A DNA stretch of 64,000 bases from Chloroflexota bacterium (GTDB taxonomy: Bacteria; Chloroflexota; Anaerolineae; Anaerolineales; VGOW01): positions 62,001-126,000 of the forward strand of contig JACRBQ010000035.1 of assembly GCA_016213135.1 (NCBI GenBank), read 5' to 3'. How positions within the stretch are numbered: position 1 is the stretch's first letter; every line of letters begins with the position of its first letter. The position numbers were made by a program, and so were the translations under genes. Below, piece by piece: positions 42,189-53,463 of the stretch. Under the pieces are notes generated by a model that ran no database searches, was not told where the DNA came from, and worked only from the letters and a program-made list of their open reading frames with translations.

Positions 42189-43268
42189 ATGTTTCCTCTT
42201 TACGCCCTCATCATGGCCGGCGGCTCCGGCACACGTTTGTGGCCGCTCTCGCGCCAAAACCGGCCCAAGCAAATGCTCCGGTTGATCGGCGAGCGCAGCA
42301 TGTTCCAGCTTGCGGTGGATCGACTGCTGCCCGTGTTGCCGCCCGAGCGGATTGTGGTGGTGACCACCGCCGACCTATTGGATGGACTGGCGGCGCAGAT
42401 GCCGGAACTGCCTCGCTGCAACTTTCTGTTGGAACCGGAGGGGCGCGGCACTGCGCCGGTGATCGGGTTGGGGGCGCTGTATGTGCGGCACCTGGCCGAG
42501 GGCGAGGCCACCGTGGCCTGCCTCACGGCAGACCACTTCATCAAAGACGCGGCCACGTTCCGACGCGTGTTGCTGGCGGCGGCCCAGGTGGCCGAGCGGG
42601 GGCAGATCGTCACGTTGGGCATTCGGCCCTCGTTTGCCTCCATCGGTTTTGGCTACATCGAGCGCGGCGCGGCGCTGGCTCCGGAGGGCGGGTTCGAGGT
42701 GCACTCCGTCAAAGCCTTCCGCGAAAAGCCGGACGCCGACACGGCGGCGGCGTTTGTGGCGGACGGGGCGCACTCGTGGAATTCCGGCATGTTCATTTGG
42801 ACAACGGCGCGGGTGGAAAGCGAGTTCGCCCGCCAACTGCCCGATACGATGGCCAAGCTGCGCGCCATTGCCGGCGCGTTCGGCGCACCGGCCTTTGCCG
42901 CCACGATGGCGCAAACGTGGCCCACGGTGGAGAGGCAAACGATTGATTACGGGATCATGGAAGGCGCAGCCGATGTGGCCGTGATTCCGGTGGATGTAGG
43001 ATGGAGCGACGTGGGCAGTTGGGCGTCGCTGTTGGATATACTGGAACCTGACGAGGCGGGAAACGTGATCCTGAGCGGCAACCACCTCACTGTGGACACT
43101 TCCGGCACGCTCGTCAGCTCCGGCAAATTGGTGGCAACCATCGGCCTGCGAGACATGGTGATTGTGGACACGGAAGACGCGCTGCTCGTGTGCCCGCGGG
43201 CTCGCTCGCAGGATGTGAAGCGGATTGTGGAACAGCTTCAGCAGCAGAAGCGCGGACAATACTTATAG
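42189..43268 (+). CDS. manC: Mannose-1-phosphate guanylyltransferase
   Basis: A 359-residue single-domain enzyme that makes GDP-mannose from mannose-1-phosphate and GTP. The signature GGSGTRLWPLSR starts near residue 11, followed by PKQ and the acceptor motif FREKPD. The isomerase domain found in bifunctional AlgA-type enzymes is absent. ATG 42189 is chosen; the TTG start upstream lies in the repeat. It supplies sugar nucleotides for surface glycans. Confidence 0.9.
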   Translation: MFPLYALIMAGGSGTRLWPLSRQNRPKQMLRLIGERSMFQLAVDRLLPVLPPERIVVVTTADLLDGLAAQMPELPRCNFLLEPEGRGTAPVIGLGALYVRHLAEGEATVACLTADHFIKDAATFRRVLLAAAQVAERGQIVTLGIRPSFASIGFGYIERGAALAPEGGFEVHSVKAFREKPDADTAAAFVADGAHSWNSGMFIWTTARVESEFARQLPDTMAKLRAIAGAFGAPAFAATMAQTWPTVERQTIDYGIMEGAADVAVIPVDVGWSDVGSWASLLDILEPDEAGNVILSGNHLTVDTSGTLVSSGKLVATIGLRDMVIVDTEDALLVCPRARSQDVKRIVEQLQQQKRGQYL

Positions 43269-43281
43269 GTACCCTTTGATT

Positions 43282-45621
43282 ATGGAAGCTTATTGTTTCA
43301 AGTGCAAAACCAAACGAGAAATTCAATCCCCGGTGGCGGGGTTCAATGCTAAGGGCAGCCCGGTGACCACGGGCGTGTGCGCCGTGTGCGGCACAAAAAT
43401 GTACCGCATGGGAAGGACCCCGGCGCATGAGGGGCTGGAAAAGCCCGCAGTGATCTCCAGCAAGGAGCGCAAAGCGGCGAAGGTCGTCAAGCGCTCGGGC
43501 AAATTGGTCATCGTCGAATCACCGGCCAAAGCCAAAACCATTCAGCGGTTTTTGGGCAAGGGCTATCAGGTCAAGGCCTCGGTGGGCCACATCCGCGATC
43601 TGTTGCGCTCGACTCTTTCGGTGGATGTGGATAATGATTTTGCGCCGAAGTATCGCGTGCCCAATGAAAAGCGGGTCGTGGTCAAAGAACTCAAAGCGCT
43701 GGCCGCCTCGGCAGCCGAAGTGTATCTGGCCACCGACCCCGACCGCGAGGGCGAGGCCATTTCGTGGCATCTGATGGAAGCCGCCGAGATTGACCCCGCC
43801 ATTGCCCGGCGCGTGGTATTCCACGAGATCACCCAAACCGCAGTGGCCGAGGCCTTTGCCCACGCGCGCGAAATCGACATGCGGCTGGTGAATGCCCAGC
43901 AGGCGCGTCGCATTCTTGATCGGCTGGTGGGCTATTCGCTCTCGCCGTTGCTGTGGGCCAAAGTGCGCGGCCGCCTTTCGGCGGGGCGCGTGCAGAGCGT
44001 GGCTGTGCGGCTAATTGTGGATCGCGAGCGCGAGATTGACGCCTTTGTGCCGCGCGAGTATTGGACCATCGGGGCGCAGTTGATCAAAGCCACCGAGCAC
44101 GCCAAAAAGCAGGAGTTTGCCGCCCGGCTGCTGAAGGTGAACGACAAAGAGGTAGGGCTGGACAAAGAGCTGCCCCTGACCTCCGAGGCCGAGGTGCAAC
44201 CGCTGCTGGCCGATCTGGAAGGGGCGCAATGGGCGGTGGGCAAGGTGAAGCGGGGCGAACGGCGACGCAGCCCGTTGCCCCCGTTCACCACGAGCACCAT
44301 GCAGCAAGAGGCCTCCAAACGACTCGGCTTCACCGCGAGCCGCACGATGGCGATTGCCCAGCAGTTGTACGAGGGGTTGGATATCGGCAATGGCGGGGCG
44401 GTGGGCTTAATCACTTATATGCGCACCGATAGCACCCATGTGGCCGAGGTGGCGCAGGCCGAGGCGCGCGAATACGTCACCGGCAAGTACGGCGCGGAGT
44501 TTCTGCCGCCCGCGCCGCCGGTGTACAAAACCAAATCCAAGGGCGCGCAGGAAGCGCACGAGGCCATCCGGCCCACCTCGGTGATGCGCGAACCGAAGGC
44601 CATCGAGCAGTATCTCGATCGCAACCAGAACAGGCTCTATCAGTTGATCTGGCGGCGGTTTGTGGCCAGCCAGATGGCGGCGGCAATTTTCGACACGGTG
44701 TCGGTGGATATCGAAGCCCGGCACGCGCAAACGTATTTATTCCGGGCCGCAGGGTCGGTGGTGAAGTTCGCCGGGTTCATGGCGGTATACGACGAAACCG
44801 GCGACGACGACGAGGCCGCCGCCGAGGAAGAGGGCCGCGTGCCGCTGTTGGCCGATGGCGACGCGCTGCGGCTGCTGCGGCTGATGCCCGAACAGCATTT
44901 CACCCAGCCGCCGCCACGCTACACCGAGGCCACGCTAGTGAAGGCGCTGGAGGAGGATGGGATTGGCCGGCCATCGACCTATGCGCCCACCATCAGCACT
45001 ATTCAACAACGCGGTTACGTAGTCCGCGAGAACAAGCAATTAGCCCCGACTGATATTGGATTGGTGGTCAACGATTTGCTCGTGGATCACTTTCCGGAGA
45101 TTGTTGATCTGGGGTTCACGGCGCTTATGGAAGAGGAGCTGGACGAGATTGCTGAGGGCGAACGCGAATGGGTGCCGGTGCTGCGCGAGTTCTACGGTCC
45201 GTTTGCCGAGCAAATCAAGGCGGCCGAGGCCGATATGCCGCAGGTGAACACCGGGCCGGAACCGGTGGGCCGCGACTGCCCCCGTGACGGCAAGGCGCTC
45301 ATCATCCGCTACGGGCGGTACGGCAAGTTTATCGGCTGCTCGGGTTTTCCCGAATGCCGCCACGTGGAACCATGGCTGGAAAAGATTGGCGTGCTGTGTC
45401 CCAAGGATGGCGGCGAACTCATCGAGCGCAAGACGCGCAAGAACCGCATGTTCTACGGCTGCGCCAATTATCCCAATTGCGATTGGACTTCGTGGAAGAA
45501 ACCGCTCAAGCAACCCTGCCCGCACTGCGGCGGGCTGCTGGTGGCGGCGAACAAAAACCACGCCGTGTGCACCGTGTGCGAAAAGGTCACCCAGTTGGAT
45601 GCGTTGGCGGTGGAGGCGTAG
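43282..45621 (+). CDS. topA: DNA topoisomerase I with extra N-terminal zinc finger
   Basis: A 779-residue type IA topoisomerase that relaxes negative supercoils. Residues 1-45 are a DUF5679-like zinc finger (C5, C8, C33, C36). The Toprim domain follows from ~73 (KLVIVESPAKAKT; DPDREGEAISWH). The catalytic Tyr is ~379 in GLITYMRTDSTH. Three C-terminal zinc ribbons end the protein (CPRDGKALI, CPKDGGELI, CPHCGGLLV). ATG 43282 starts the finger. The N-terminal finger is an addition relative to the usual TopA. Confidence 0.95.
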   Translation: MEAYCFKCKTKREIQSPVAGFNAKGSPVTTGVCAVCGTKMYRMGRTPAHEGLEKPAVISSKERKAAKVVKRSGKLVIVESPAKAKTIQRFLGKGYQVKASVGHIRDLLRSTLSVDVDNDFAPKYRVPNEKRVVVKELKALAASAAEVYLATDPDREGEAISWHLMEAAEIDPAIARRVVFHEITQTAVAEAFAHAREIDMRLVNAQQARRILDRLVGYSLSPLLWAKVRGRLSAGRVQSVAVRLIVDREREIDAFVPREYWTIGAQLIKATEHAKKQEFAARLLKVNDKEVGLDKELPLTSEAEVQPLLADLEGAQWAVGKVKRGERRRSPLPPFTTSTMQQEASKRLGFTASRTMAIAQQLYEGLDIGNGGAVGLITYMRTDSTHVAEVAQAEAREYVTGKYGAEFLPPAPPVYKTKSKGAQEAHEAIRPTSVMREPKAIEQYLDRNQNRLYQLIWRRFVASQMAAAIFDTVSVDIEARHAQTYLFRAAGSVVKFAGFMAVYDETGDDDEAAAEEEGRVPLLADGDALRLLRLMPEQHFTQPPPRYTEATLVKALEEDGIGRPSTYAPTISTIQQRGYVVRENKQLAPTDIGLVVNDLLVDHFPEIVDLGFTALMEEELDEIAEGEREWVPVLREFYGPFAEQIKAAEADMPQVNTGPEPVGRDCPRDGKALIIRYGRYGKFIGCSGFPECRHVEPWLEKIGVLCPKDGGELIERKTRKNRMFYGCANYPNCDWTSWKKPLKQPCPHCGGLLVAANKNHAVCTVCEKVTQLDALAVEA

Positions 45622-45792
45622 GCAGCAGGACACCAGGTACAAGTTGGGGCGCACTTGGTGTTTTTTTTCACGGTGGACGGAGCCGTGGCACGCCATTTGC
45701 AACTTTACCGAAAATGTGCCATATTACTGGCCCGTAAGCCCGTTCCATATGGAGCAGGGGTCTTGATGGTGTGATACCGGGAGATTCTGACT

Positions 45793-46836
45793 ATGAAACC
45801 ACTCGTCGACACGAAAACTCTGGCTATAGGCGCGGTTGCCTTGGTGATAGGGCTGTTGATCGGCTGGATGGTATTGGGCTGGGTCGTCGCGCCGGTGCAG
45901 TATATCAACGCCGGGCCGGCGAACCTGAGCGATCTTTTCAAAGTGCAGTACGTGCAGTTGGTCGCCGACTCGTTTGCGCTGTCGGGCAACCTGGATTTGC
46001 CAAGGGCGCAGGAACGCATGAGCTACTTGTGCGACGGCGTTGATACGGCCCTGCAACAGGCGCTGGCCAACACCTCCGGCATAGATAACATCCGGGTGGC
46101 AACTCTGACCTCGGCGCTCAAATCCACCGGGGAAGCGGTGCCTGCGGCGGCGGATTGCCCCAAGAGCAGCAGCACGGGCGGCAATTCGTGGACCGGGTTG
46201 CTGCTGCCGGTGTGCGGCGCGCTGGTGGTGGTAGCGCTGTTGGTCGGGGGCGGCTTGTACTTCTGGCAGAACCGCAACCTGGGGCCGCGCCCCAAGACCG
46301 CTCGCGCTTCTTCAACGGCAACAGGCTCCACTGCGCCGTTCCTAACGCCGGTGGATGCCGGCGGGGATCAAGCGGCCCAGCCGCAGGCGGCAGCATACAC
46401 GGCCGGCGAAGAGCCGGTGAGCAAGTTCAAGACCACGTATATGCTGGGCAATGATCTGTTTGACGAGTCCTTTAGCATTGACGATCAGCAGGGAGACTTC
46501 CTCGGCGAGTGCGGCGTGGGCATCAGTGAAACGGTGGGCGTAGGCGATCCCAAAAAGGTGACCGCCTTCGAGGTGTGGCTGTTCGACAAGAATGACATCC
46601 GCACGGTGACCAACGTGTTGATGAGTGACCACGCCTTCCGCGACGAGGGGCTGAAGAGCCGCCTGGCAGCCAAGGGCGAGCCGGTGCTGGCCAAATCCGG
46701 CGAGATGGTGCGGATGGAGACGGCCACCCTGAAAGTGGAGGCGCGGCTGGTGGATATGCAGTATGGCAGCGGAGTATTGCCGCCCAATTCCTTCTTCCAG
46801 CAGTTGACGATCGAAATCTCGGCGTGGAAGAAGTAG
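45793..46836 (+). CDS. Hypothetical membrane protein with C-terminal beta-rich domain
   Basis: A 347-residue protein with an N-terminal membrane anchor (~9-31), an external or helical segment containing two Cys (YLCDGVD, AADCPKS), and a second membrane segment at ~138-160. After a Ser/Thr/Ala linker there is a cytosolic beta-rich domain of ~140 residues (TTYMLGNDLFDESFSI to the end). No family is recognised. It stands alone and is followed by a bidirectional terminator. Confidence 0.6.
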   Translation: MKPLVDTKTLAIGAVALVIGLLIGWMVLGWVVAPVQYINAGPANLSDLFKVQYVQLVADSFALSGNLDLPRAQERMSYLCDGVDTALQQALANTSGIDNIRVATLTSALKSTGEAVPAAADCPKSSSTGGNSWTGLLLPVCGALVVVALLVGGGLYFWQNRNLGPRPKTARASSTATGSTAPFLTPVDAGGDQAAQPQAAAYTAGEEPVSKFKTTYMLGNDLFDESFSIDDQQGDFLGECGVGISETVGVGDPKKVTAFEVWLFDKNDIRTVTNVLMSDHAFRDEGLKSRLAAKGEPVLAKSGEMVRMETATLKVEARLVDMQYGSGVLPPNSFFQQLTIEISAWKK

Positions 46837-46869
46837 AGGTCGAAAGACGAAGACAAAAGGCAGAAAAAG

Positions 46870-46900
46870 AAAACCCGGCCAACAGGCCGGGTTTTGGTTT
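46870..46900. terminator. Bidirectional Rho-independent terminator
   Basis: An 11-base perfect stem (AAAACCCGGCC / GGCCGGGTTTT) with loop AACA lies between two convergent genes. It has T-rich sequence on the plus side and, on the minus strand, T-runs on the other. Confidence 0.9.
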
Positions 46901-46918
46901 AACGAGAAGAGGGCGACT

Positions 46919-47380
46919 CTATTCGATCCTGATCACTTTGAACTGCAATTCCCCCGCCGGGGTGCCGGCCCGGGCAATGTCGCCCACGCGCCGCCCCAAC
47001 AGCGCCCGGCCAATGGGCGATTCGTTGGAGATTTTGCCTTCGCGGGGGCTGGCTTCTTTGGCGCCCACGAGAATAAATGTTTCCGGGTCTTCCCCTTCTT
47101 CTTGCACGGTGACGCGGTTGCCCATCTGCACCATGTCGCCGCCGTGGCTCTCCCGGATGATGATGGCCCGGCGCAGGGTTTCTTCCAGTTCCAGAATTTT
47201 GCCTTCCAGAAACGCCTGATCTTCTTTGGCAGCGTGATAGTCGGCGTTCTCGGAAAGGTCGCCCATTTGGATCGCGTCTCGCAGCCGCTGCGCCAGGGCG
47301 GGGCGCTTCACGCCGACCAGTTCTTCCAGTTCGGCTTTGAGCCTGGTTTTTCCTTCGGAGGTGAGATAAGTTTCAGTCAT
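46919..47380 (-). CDS. greA: Transcription elongation factor GreA
   Basis: A 153-residue GreA that helps backtracked RNA polymerase cleave its transcript. The N-terminal coiled coil contains the acidic tip GDLSENADYHAAKE; the C-terminal FKBP-like domain has ISNESPIGRALLGRRVGD. ATG 47380 has an AGGA upstream and a TATAAT (minus strand, 47419-47414) 33 bases before it. Upstream frame extension to 47542 is not supported. Confidence 0.95.
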   Translation of the reverse strand: MTETYLTSEGKTRLKAELEELVGVKRPALAQRLRDAIQMGDLSENADYHAAKEDQAFLEGKILELEETLRRAIIIRESHGGDMVQMGNRVTVQEEGEDPETFILVGAKEASPREGKISNESPIGRALLGRRVGDIARAGTPAGELQFKVIRIE

Positions 47381-47460
47381 GAAAGGCAATCCTGAGCAGT
47401 GCAATTGCTCGCTATTATACCGGAGTTCGAAGCCGGTGTTTGGAATGCGGTGGTGACGCG

Positions 47461-48612
47461 CTATGGTCGGGCGTAGGGGTCGAACAATTTGGCGTGTTCG
47501 TCGAGGGCGTAACGGTCGGTCATGCCGGCAATGTAGTCGCACACGGCGCGGTGGAGGCCCACCTCGTCGATACGTTCGTGGGCCGAGGGGGGCAATTGCG
47601 CCGGTTCGGCCACATAAGCCTGGAACAGTGCGGTAAGGAAATTTTCGGCTTTGGTGGCCATGCGCACCACCCGATAGTGGCGGTACATGTTGTTGAACAA
47701 AATGGATTTGAGTTCGCGGTTCTTCGCCGTCAACTCCGGCGACCAGCCGATGACGTTGTGAGCCAGCTTCTGCAAGTCGAGCGCCGATTGCGCGCCGCTG
47801 GAGTCAATGCGGGCGGAAGCGGCCGCCACCAGATCGGCCACTTCGAGGCCGATGAGCCGCCGGATGAGGCGGTGCCGGGTGAGGTCGTCGAGGGGGCCGC
47901 CCGTCCACCCCACACTGGCTTTGGTGGCCTCCCACAGCCCGGTGCCGTCGAGCAGCTCGGCGGTGATCAGGCCGGAGCGCAGGCCGTCGTCGAGATCGTG
48001 GGCGGTGTAGGCCAACTCGTCGGCGGCGTTGGTAATCTGCGCCTCGAGGTGCCCGCGCAGGTCAGGCTCATAGCTGGAGGCGTCGGCGGTGTCGTATTCC
48101 GTCTCGTGCTTGACAATCCCCTCGCGGGTTTCCCACGTGAGATTGAGGCCGGGGAAGTTGGGGTAACGATGTTCAAGTTTGGTGACGATGCGCAGGCTTT
48201 GTTTGTTGTGGTCAAAGCCGTTGTGTTCGGCCATGAGTTTGTTGAGCGCCACCTCGCCGGAGTGGCCAAAGGGCGGGTGGCCGAGGTCGTGGGCCAGGCA
48301 GATCGCTTCCACGAGGTCTTCGTTGGCGCCCAGCGACCGCGCCACGCTGCGACCAATCTGAGCCACCTCCAGCGTGTGGGTCAGCCGCGTGCGGTAGTAG
48401 TCGCCTTCGTAGTTGACGAAGACCTGGGTCTTGTACTCAAGCCGCCGGAAGGCCGTGGTGTGCAGAACGCGGTCGCGATCGCGCTGAAAGGCGGTGCGGT
48501 CGCGCGGCTCATCCTCGGGGTATGCGCGGCCCTTCGAGTGTCGGGCACGCAAACCGTACGGGGCCACGGTGACGGCTTCGTGTTCTTCGAGTTGCCGGCG
48601 GGTGATGATCAT
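47461..48612 (-). CDS. dgt: Deoxyguanosinetriphosphate triphosphohydrolase-like protein
   Basis: A 383-residue HD-domain dNTP triphosphohydrolase. Metal-binding His and Asp residues appear in TRLTHTLEVAQIGRS and CLAHDLGHPPFGHSGE, with a later His/Asp in YTAHDLDDG. It hydrolyses dNTPs to nucleosides and triphosphate. ATG 48612 is chosen because a TATACT box ends 8 bases upstream; the longer start at 48642 would lie within the promoter. Confidence 0.9.
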   Translation of the reverse strand: MIITRRQLEEHEAVTVAPYGLRARHSKGRAYPEDEPRDRTAFQRDRDRVLHTTAFRRLEYKTQVFVNYEGDYYRTRLTHTLEVAQIGRSVARSLGANEDLVEAICLAHDLGHPPFGHSGEVALNKLMAEHNGFDHNKQSLRIVTKLEHRYPNFPGLNLTWETREGIVKHETEYDTADASSYEPDLRGHLEAQITNAADELAYTAHDLDDGLRSGLITAELLDGTGLWEATKASVGWTGGPLDDLTRHRLIRRLIGLEVADLVAAASARIDSSGAQSALDLQKLAHNVIGWSPELTAKNRELKSILFNNMYRHYRVVRMATKAENFLTALFQAYVAEPAQLPPSAHERIDEVGLHRAVCDYIAGMTDRYALDEHAKLFDPYARP

Positions 48613-48620
48613 CGAGCGAA

Positions 48621-48650
48621 AGTATAGCATTGCTCGTCGCAACGGGCCAA
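48621..48650 (-). promoter_or_regulatory. Promoter of dgt (leaderless type)
   Basis: On the minus strand, TTGGCC, an 18-base spacer and TATACT end 8 bases before the dgt ATG. The 11 bases around the -10 (AGTATAGCATT on the plus strand) are identical to those at the parA promoter. Confidence 0.55.
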
Positions 48651-48804
48651 GGGCCGCGTTTTGATTGTGAACTGCTGGACAATTAAGATGTTCTCGGTTA
48701 TTATTGCCGCGCTGTCCCCCGGAAATCTCTTTCAGTTCCGGTGGGGTTGCGCGTCAGCATCCCCTTTGATACACTTCAATTAAACTTTGCCTATCGGAGG
48801 CTCG

Positions 48805-50460
48805 ATGACAGATCTCGTTCAACAAATCGCGGCTGATTTACGCAAGCAAATCGAAGCTTATGCGCCGGCGCTTGAGGCCAAAGACGTGGGCACGGTGCTG
48901 GAGGCGGGCGATGGCATCGCCCGTGTTTCGGGGCTGGCCGGTGTGCAAGCCTCGGAATTGGTGCAATTCGAAAACGGTTCCTACGGCATTGCCTTCAATC
49001 TTGAATCGGATAACGCAGCCGTGATTGTGGTGGGCGATTACGCCTCCATCGCCGAAGGCTCGACGGTGCGCGGCACGGGGCTGGTGGCCTCGGTGCCTGC
49101 CGGCGAGGCCCTGGTGGGGCGCGTGGTCAACGCCCTGGGCCAGCCCATTGATGGCAAGGGGCCGGTGAACGCCACGGGCCGCCGGCCGGTGGAACGCATT
49201 GCCGCCGGTGTGGTGTACCGGCAGGATGTAGATACGCCGTTGCAGACCGGCATCAAATCCATCGACTCGATGATCCCGATTGGTCGCGGCCAGCGCGAAT
49301 TGATCATTGGCGACCGCCAAACCGGCAAGACGGCCATTGCCATCGACACCATCATCAACCAAAAAGGCAAAGACTGCCTGTGCATTTACGTAGCCATCGG
49401 GCAAAAGAAGGCCGCCGTGGCCCGCATTGTGGCCACGCTGGAGAAGTTCGGCGCGATGGATTACACCACCGTGGTGGTGGCCTCGGCGGAGGACCCGGCG
49501 GCCATGCAGTACATCGCCCCGTTTGCCGGGGTGGCCATGGGCGAGGAGTTCATGGAGAATGGGCGCGACGTGTTGATCGTGTACGACGATCTGTCCAAGC
49601 ACGCATGGGCTTATCGCCAGGTTTCACTGCTCATCCGCCGCCCTCCGGGCCGCGAGGCCTACCCGGGCGACGTGTTCTACCTCCACTCGCGCTTGCTGGA
49701 ACGCGCGGTGCGGTTGGCCAACGTGTACGTCATCGTCCGGAAGGGCGCCCAAGCTGCAAGGGAAAACGCGGTGGATAGCAAAGTCTATGGCGGCCCGCTT
49801 TCCAGGCACGATGTGGACGGGGCGCTGAAGGCCATGCCCAACGCCGCCGATCTTGAGATCAAAAAGCTCCCCACTTCGGGCGGCTCGCTGACGGCGCTGC
49901 CCATCATCGAAACGCTGCTGGGCGACGTGTCGGCGTACATCCCGACGAACGTCATTTCCATCACCGACGGCCAGATTTATCTGGAGAACGATTTGTTCAA
50001 CGCCGGCATTCGCCCGGCGCTCAACGTGGGCATCTCGGTGTCGCGCGTGGGCGGTGATGCGCAGACCAAAGCCATGAAACAAGTGGCCGGCAAACTCAAG
50101 CTGGAGATGGCGCAGTTCCGCGAGCTGGCGGCGTTTGCCCTGTTTGGCTCCGATCTCGACAAGACCACCCAGCGGCAGTTGGAGCGCGGCCAGCGTTTGC
50201 AGGAACTCCTCAAGCAGACGCAATACCAGCCCATGTCCACCGAACAGGAAGTGGCGATCATCTTCGCCGTGACCAACGGCTACGCCGACAAAGTGGCGGT
50301 GGATAAGATGAAGCAGTGGGAACCGGCCGTGCTTCGCTATCTGGAAACCGCGTACGGCAATGTGCTGAAGGACATTGCCGACAAGAAGCAGATCAGCGCC
50401 GACACCCAAAAAGCGCTGGGCGAAGCCATCGCTTCGTTCAACCTGACCTGGCAGGGGTAG
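48805..50460 (+). CDS. atpA: F1F0 ATP synthase subunit alpha
   Basis: A 551-residue alpha subunit (usual length near 505). It has the Walker A GDRQTGKT near 169 and the conserved [20 protein letters not shown] and [17 protein letters not shown] (given in part). About 45 extra residues separate [13 protein letters not shown] from [11 protein letters not shown], where most alpha subunits have only a few. ATG 48805 has CGGAGG 4 bases upstream. It begins a block atpA-atpG-atpD-atpC; the F0 genes and atpH are not upstream, where dgt lies. Confidence 0.95.
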   Translation: MTDLVQQIAADLRKQIEAYAPALEAKDVGTVLEAGDGIARVSGLAGVQASELVQFENGSYGIAFNLESDNAAVIVVGDYASIAEGSTVRGTGLVASVPAGEALVGRVVNALGQPIDGKGPVNATGRRPVERIAAGVVYRQDVDTPLQTGIKSIDSMIPIGRGQRELIIGDRQTGKTAIAIDTIINQKGKDCLCIYVAIGQKKAAVARIVATLEKFGAMDYTTVVVASAEDPAAMQYIAPFAGVAMGEEFMENGRDVLIVYDDLSKHAWAYRQVSLLIRRPPGREAYPGDVFYLHSRLLERAVRLANVYVIVRKGAQAARENAVDSKVYGGPLSRHDVDGALKAMPNAADLEIKKLPTSGGSLTALPIIETLLGDVSAYIPTNVISITDGQIYLENDLFNAGIRPALNVGISVSRVGGDAQTKAMKQVAGKLKLEMAQFRELAAFALFGSDLDKTTQRQLERGQRLQELLKQTQYQPMSTEQEVAIIFAVTNGYADKVAVDKMKQWEPAVLRYLETAYGNVLKDIADKKQISADTQKALGEAIASFNLTWQG

Positions 50461-50463
50461 CCC

Positions 50464-51375
50464 ATGGCCTCCGCGCGCGAGATGCGGCTCCGGATACGGA
50501 GCGTCAAAAACATTTCCCAGGTCACCCGGGCGCTGGAAGCGGTGAGCGCCTCCAAGGCCCGCCGCGCGCAGCAAGCCGTGTTGGCTACACGGGCTTACGC
50601 CGGCAAGGCCTACGAAATTCTGATTGACCTTTCCAACCAGCCCGGCAGCCTGGCGATCTTGCACCCGTTGCTCACGGCGCGCCCGGAAGTGAAGGCCGTC
50701 GAGATCATCATGATCACCGGCGACCGGGGCCTGGCCGGAGCATACAACTCCAACATTGTTCGCGTGGCGTACAACTTCGCCCGCGAGCAAAAAGCGGCAG
50801 TGCAGTACATTACCGTGGGCCGCAAAGGCCGCGACATGATCTTCCGCCGCCGCGGAAAAATTGTGGCCGAGTTCACCGGCCTGCCGCCCGCGCCCAGCGC
50901 GTTGGATATTGCCCCCATTGCCCGCACGGCGATGGATGATTTTCTCAAGGGCGCGGTGGACGAGGTATATATTGCCTACACCGACTTTGTGAACACTGCG
51001 CGGCAGGCGCCGACGATGAAGCGGCTGCTGCCGCTCACACCGTCCACCGCCAGCAGCGGCGGGTTGTCGGATCGGCTCGACGGGCACGTGGCCCCCCCCA
51101 AGGTGCCGTTCATTTACGAGCCTAACGCCGAGCAATTGCTCAATGTCATCCTGCCGCGCTTTACGCAGTTGCAAGTGCTGCAAGCCGTGCTGGAATCGCT
51201 GGCCTCGGAGCACAGCGCCCGCATGGTGGCCATGCGCAACGCTACCGACAACGCCGAAGAATTGGTGGGCAATCTGCAATTGGATTACAACAAGGCGCGC
51301 CAGTTGGCTATTACCAGCGACTTGTTGGATATTGCCGGCGGCGCGGAAGCGCTCACCAAGTCGATGCAGAAGTAG
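50464..51375 (+). CDS. atpG: F1F0 ATP synthase subunit gamma
   Basis: A 303-residue gamma subunit, the central rotor shaft. Conserved N-terminal (MRLRIRSVKNISQVTRALE) and C-terminal coils (LASEHSARMVAMRNATDNAE) are present. It starts 3 bases after the atpA stop, so the two are almost certainly co-translated. Confidence 0.93.
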   Translation: MASAREMRLRIRSVKNISQVTRALEAVSASKARRAQQAVLATRAYAGKAYEILIDLSNQPGSLAILHPLLTARPEVKAVEIIMITGDRGLAGAYNSNIVRVAYNFAREQKAAVQYITVGRKGRDMIFRRRGKIVAEFTGLPPAPSALDIAPIARTAMDDFLKGAVDEVYIAYTDFVNTARQAPTMKRLLPLTPSTASSGGLSDRLDGHVAPPKVPFIYEPNAEQLLNVILPRFTQLQVLQAVLESLASEHSARMVAMRNATDNAEELVGNLQLDYNKARQLAITSDLLDIAGGAEALTKSMQK

Positions 51376-52851
<1,476 letters not shown>

Positions 52852-52853
52852 AA

Positions 52854-52923
52854 ATTCCAAATTACAGACTCCAAACTTCAAAATGTCTATTTGGGAATTT
52901 GGGGTTTGAAGTTTGAAGTTTGG
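52854..52923. repeat. Heptamer-phased inverted repeat between atpD and atpC
   Basis: Ten 7-base units of TCCAA / TTTGG type fill the gap. CCAAACTTCAAA (52871-52882) and TTTGAAGTTTGG (52912-52923) are exact inverses, so the transcript can form a 12-bp hairpin within the atp operon. Confidence 0.9.
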
Positions 52924-52931
52924 CTCTCTCT

Positions 52932-53378
52932 ATGCCTATTCGATGTGAAATTGTCACGCAAGAGCGCCTGGTTTACTCCGACATGGTGGATATCGTGGTG
53001 GCCCCGGGAGCAGACGGCGTGCTAGGCATTTTGCCTCACCACACTCCGCTTCTCACCACGCTGCAGTTTGGCGAGTTGGTGGTGCGCAAAGGCGCGGAGG
53101 AGCACATCTTCGCCATCGGCGGCGGGGTGCTCGAAGTGCGCCCCGACAAAGTAACGGTGCTGGCCGATGCCGCCGAGCACGCCGACGAGATCGACCTGGC
53201 CCGCGCCGAGGCGGCGCGCAACCGGGCTGTCGAATTGCTGGCCGAGGGATTGCCCCCCGGCTCGGACCGCTTTGCGGAAATTGAAAACGCCCTCAAGCGT
53301 TCGTCCGTCCGCTTGAAAGTGGCCGGCAAGAAGCGGCGCACCGGGTTCCCGCCAACTGACGTGTCGGGCAGCCGCTAG
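52932..53378 (+). CDS. atpC: F1F0 ATP synthase subunit epsilon
   Basis: A 148-residue epsilon subunit with the N-terminal beta sandwich ([31 protein letters not shown]) and a C-terminal helical hairpin. ATG 52932 starts the domain. It ends the atp block and is followed by a terminator. Confidence 0.93.
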   Translation: MPIRCEIVTQERLVYSDMVDIVVAPGADGVLGILPHHTPLLTTLQFGELVVRKGAEEHIFAIGGGVLEVRPDKVTVLADAAEHADEIDLARAEAARNRAVELLAEGLPPGSDRFAEIENALKRSSVRLKVAGKKRRTGFPPTDVSGSR

Positions 53379-53391
53379 CAGTCTAGCTACG

Positions 53392-53448
53392 ACATCCCGG
53401 AGTTTTGCCGGCCGCTGCGGCAGTCGGCAAACCTTCGGGATGTTTTTT
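53392..53448 (+). terminator. Rho-independent terminator after atpC
   Basis: ACATCCCG (53392-53399) pairs with CGGGATGT (53436-53443), with an inner stem GTTTTGCCG / CGGCAAAC, followed by six T. It separates atpC from mreB. Confidence 0.85.
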
Positions 53449-53463
53449 CAGGATTACATTTGC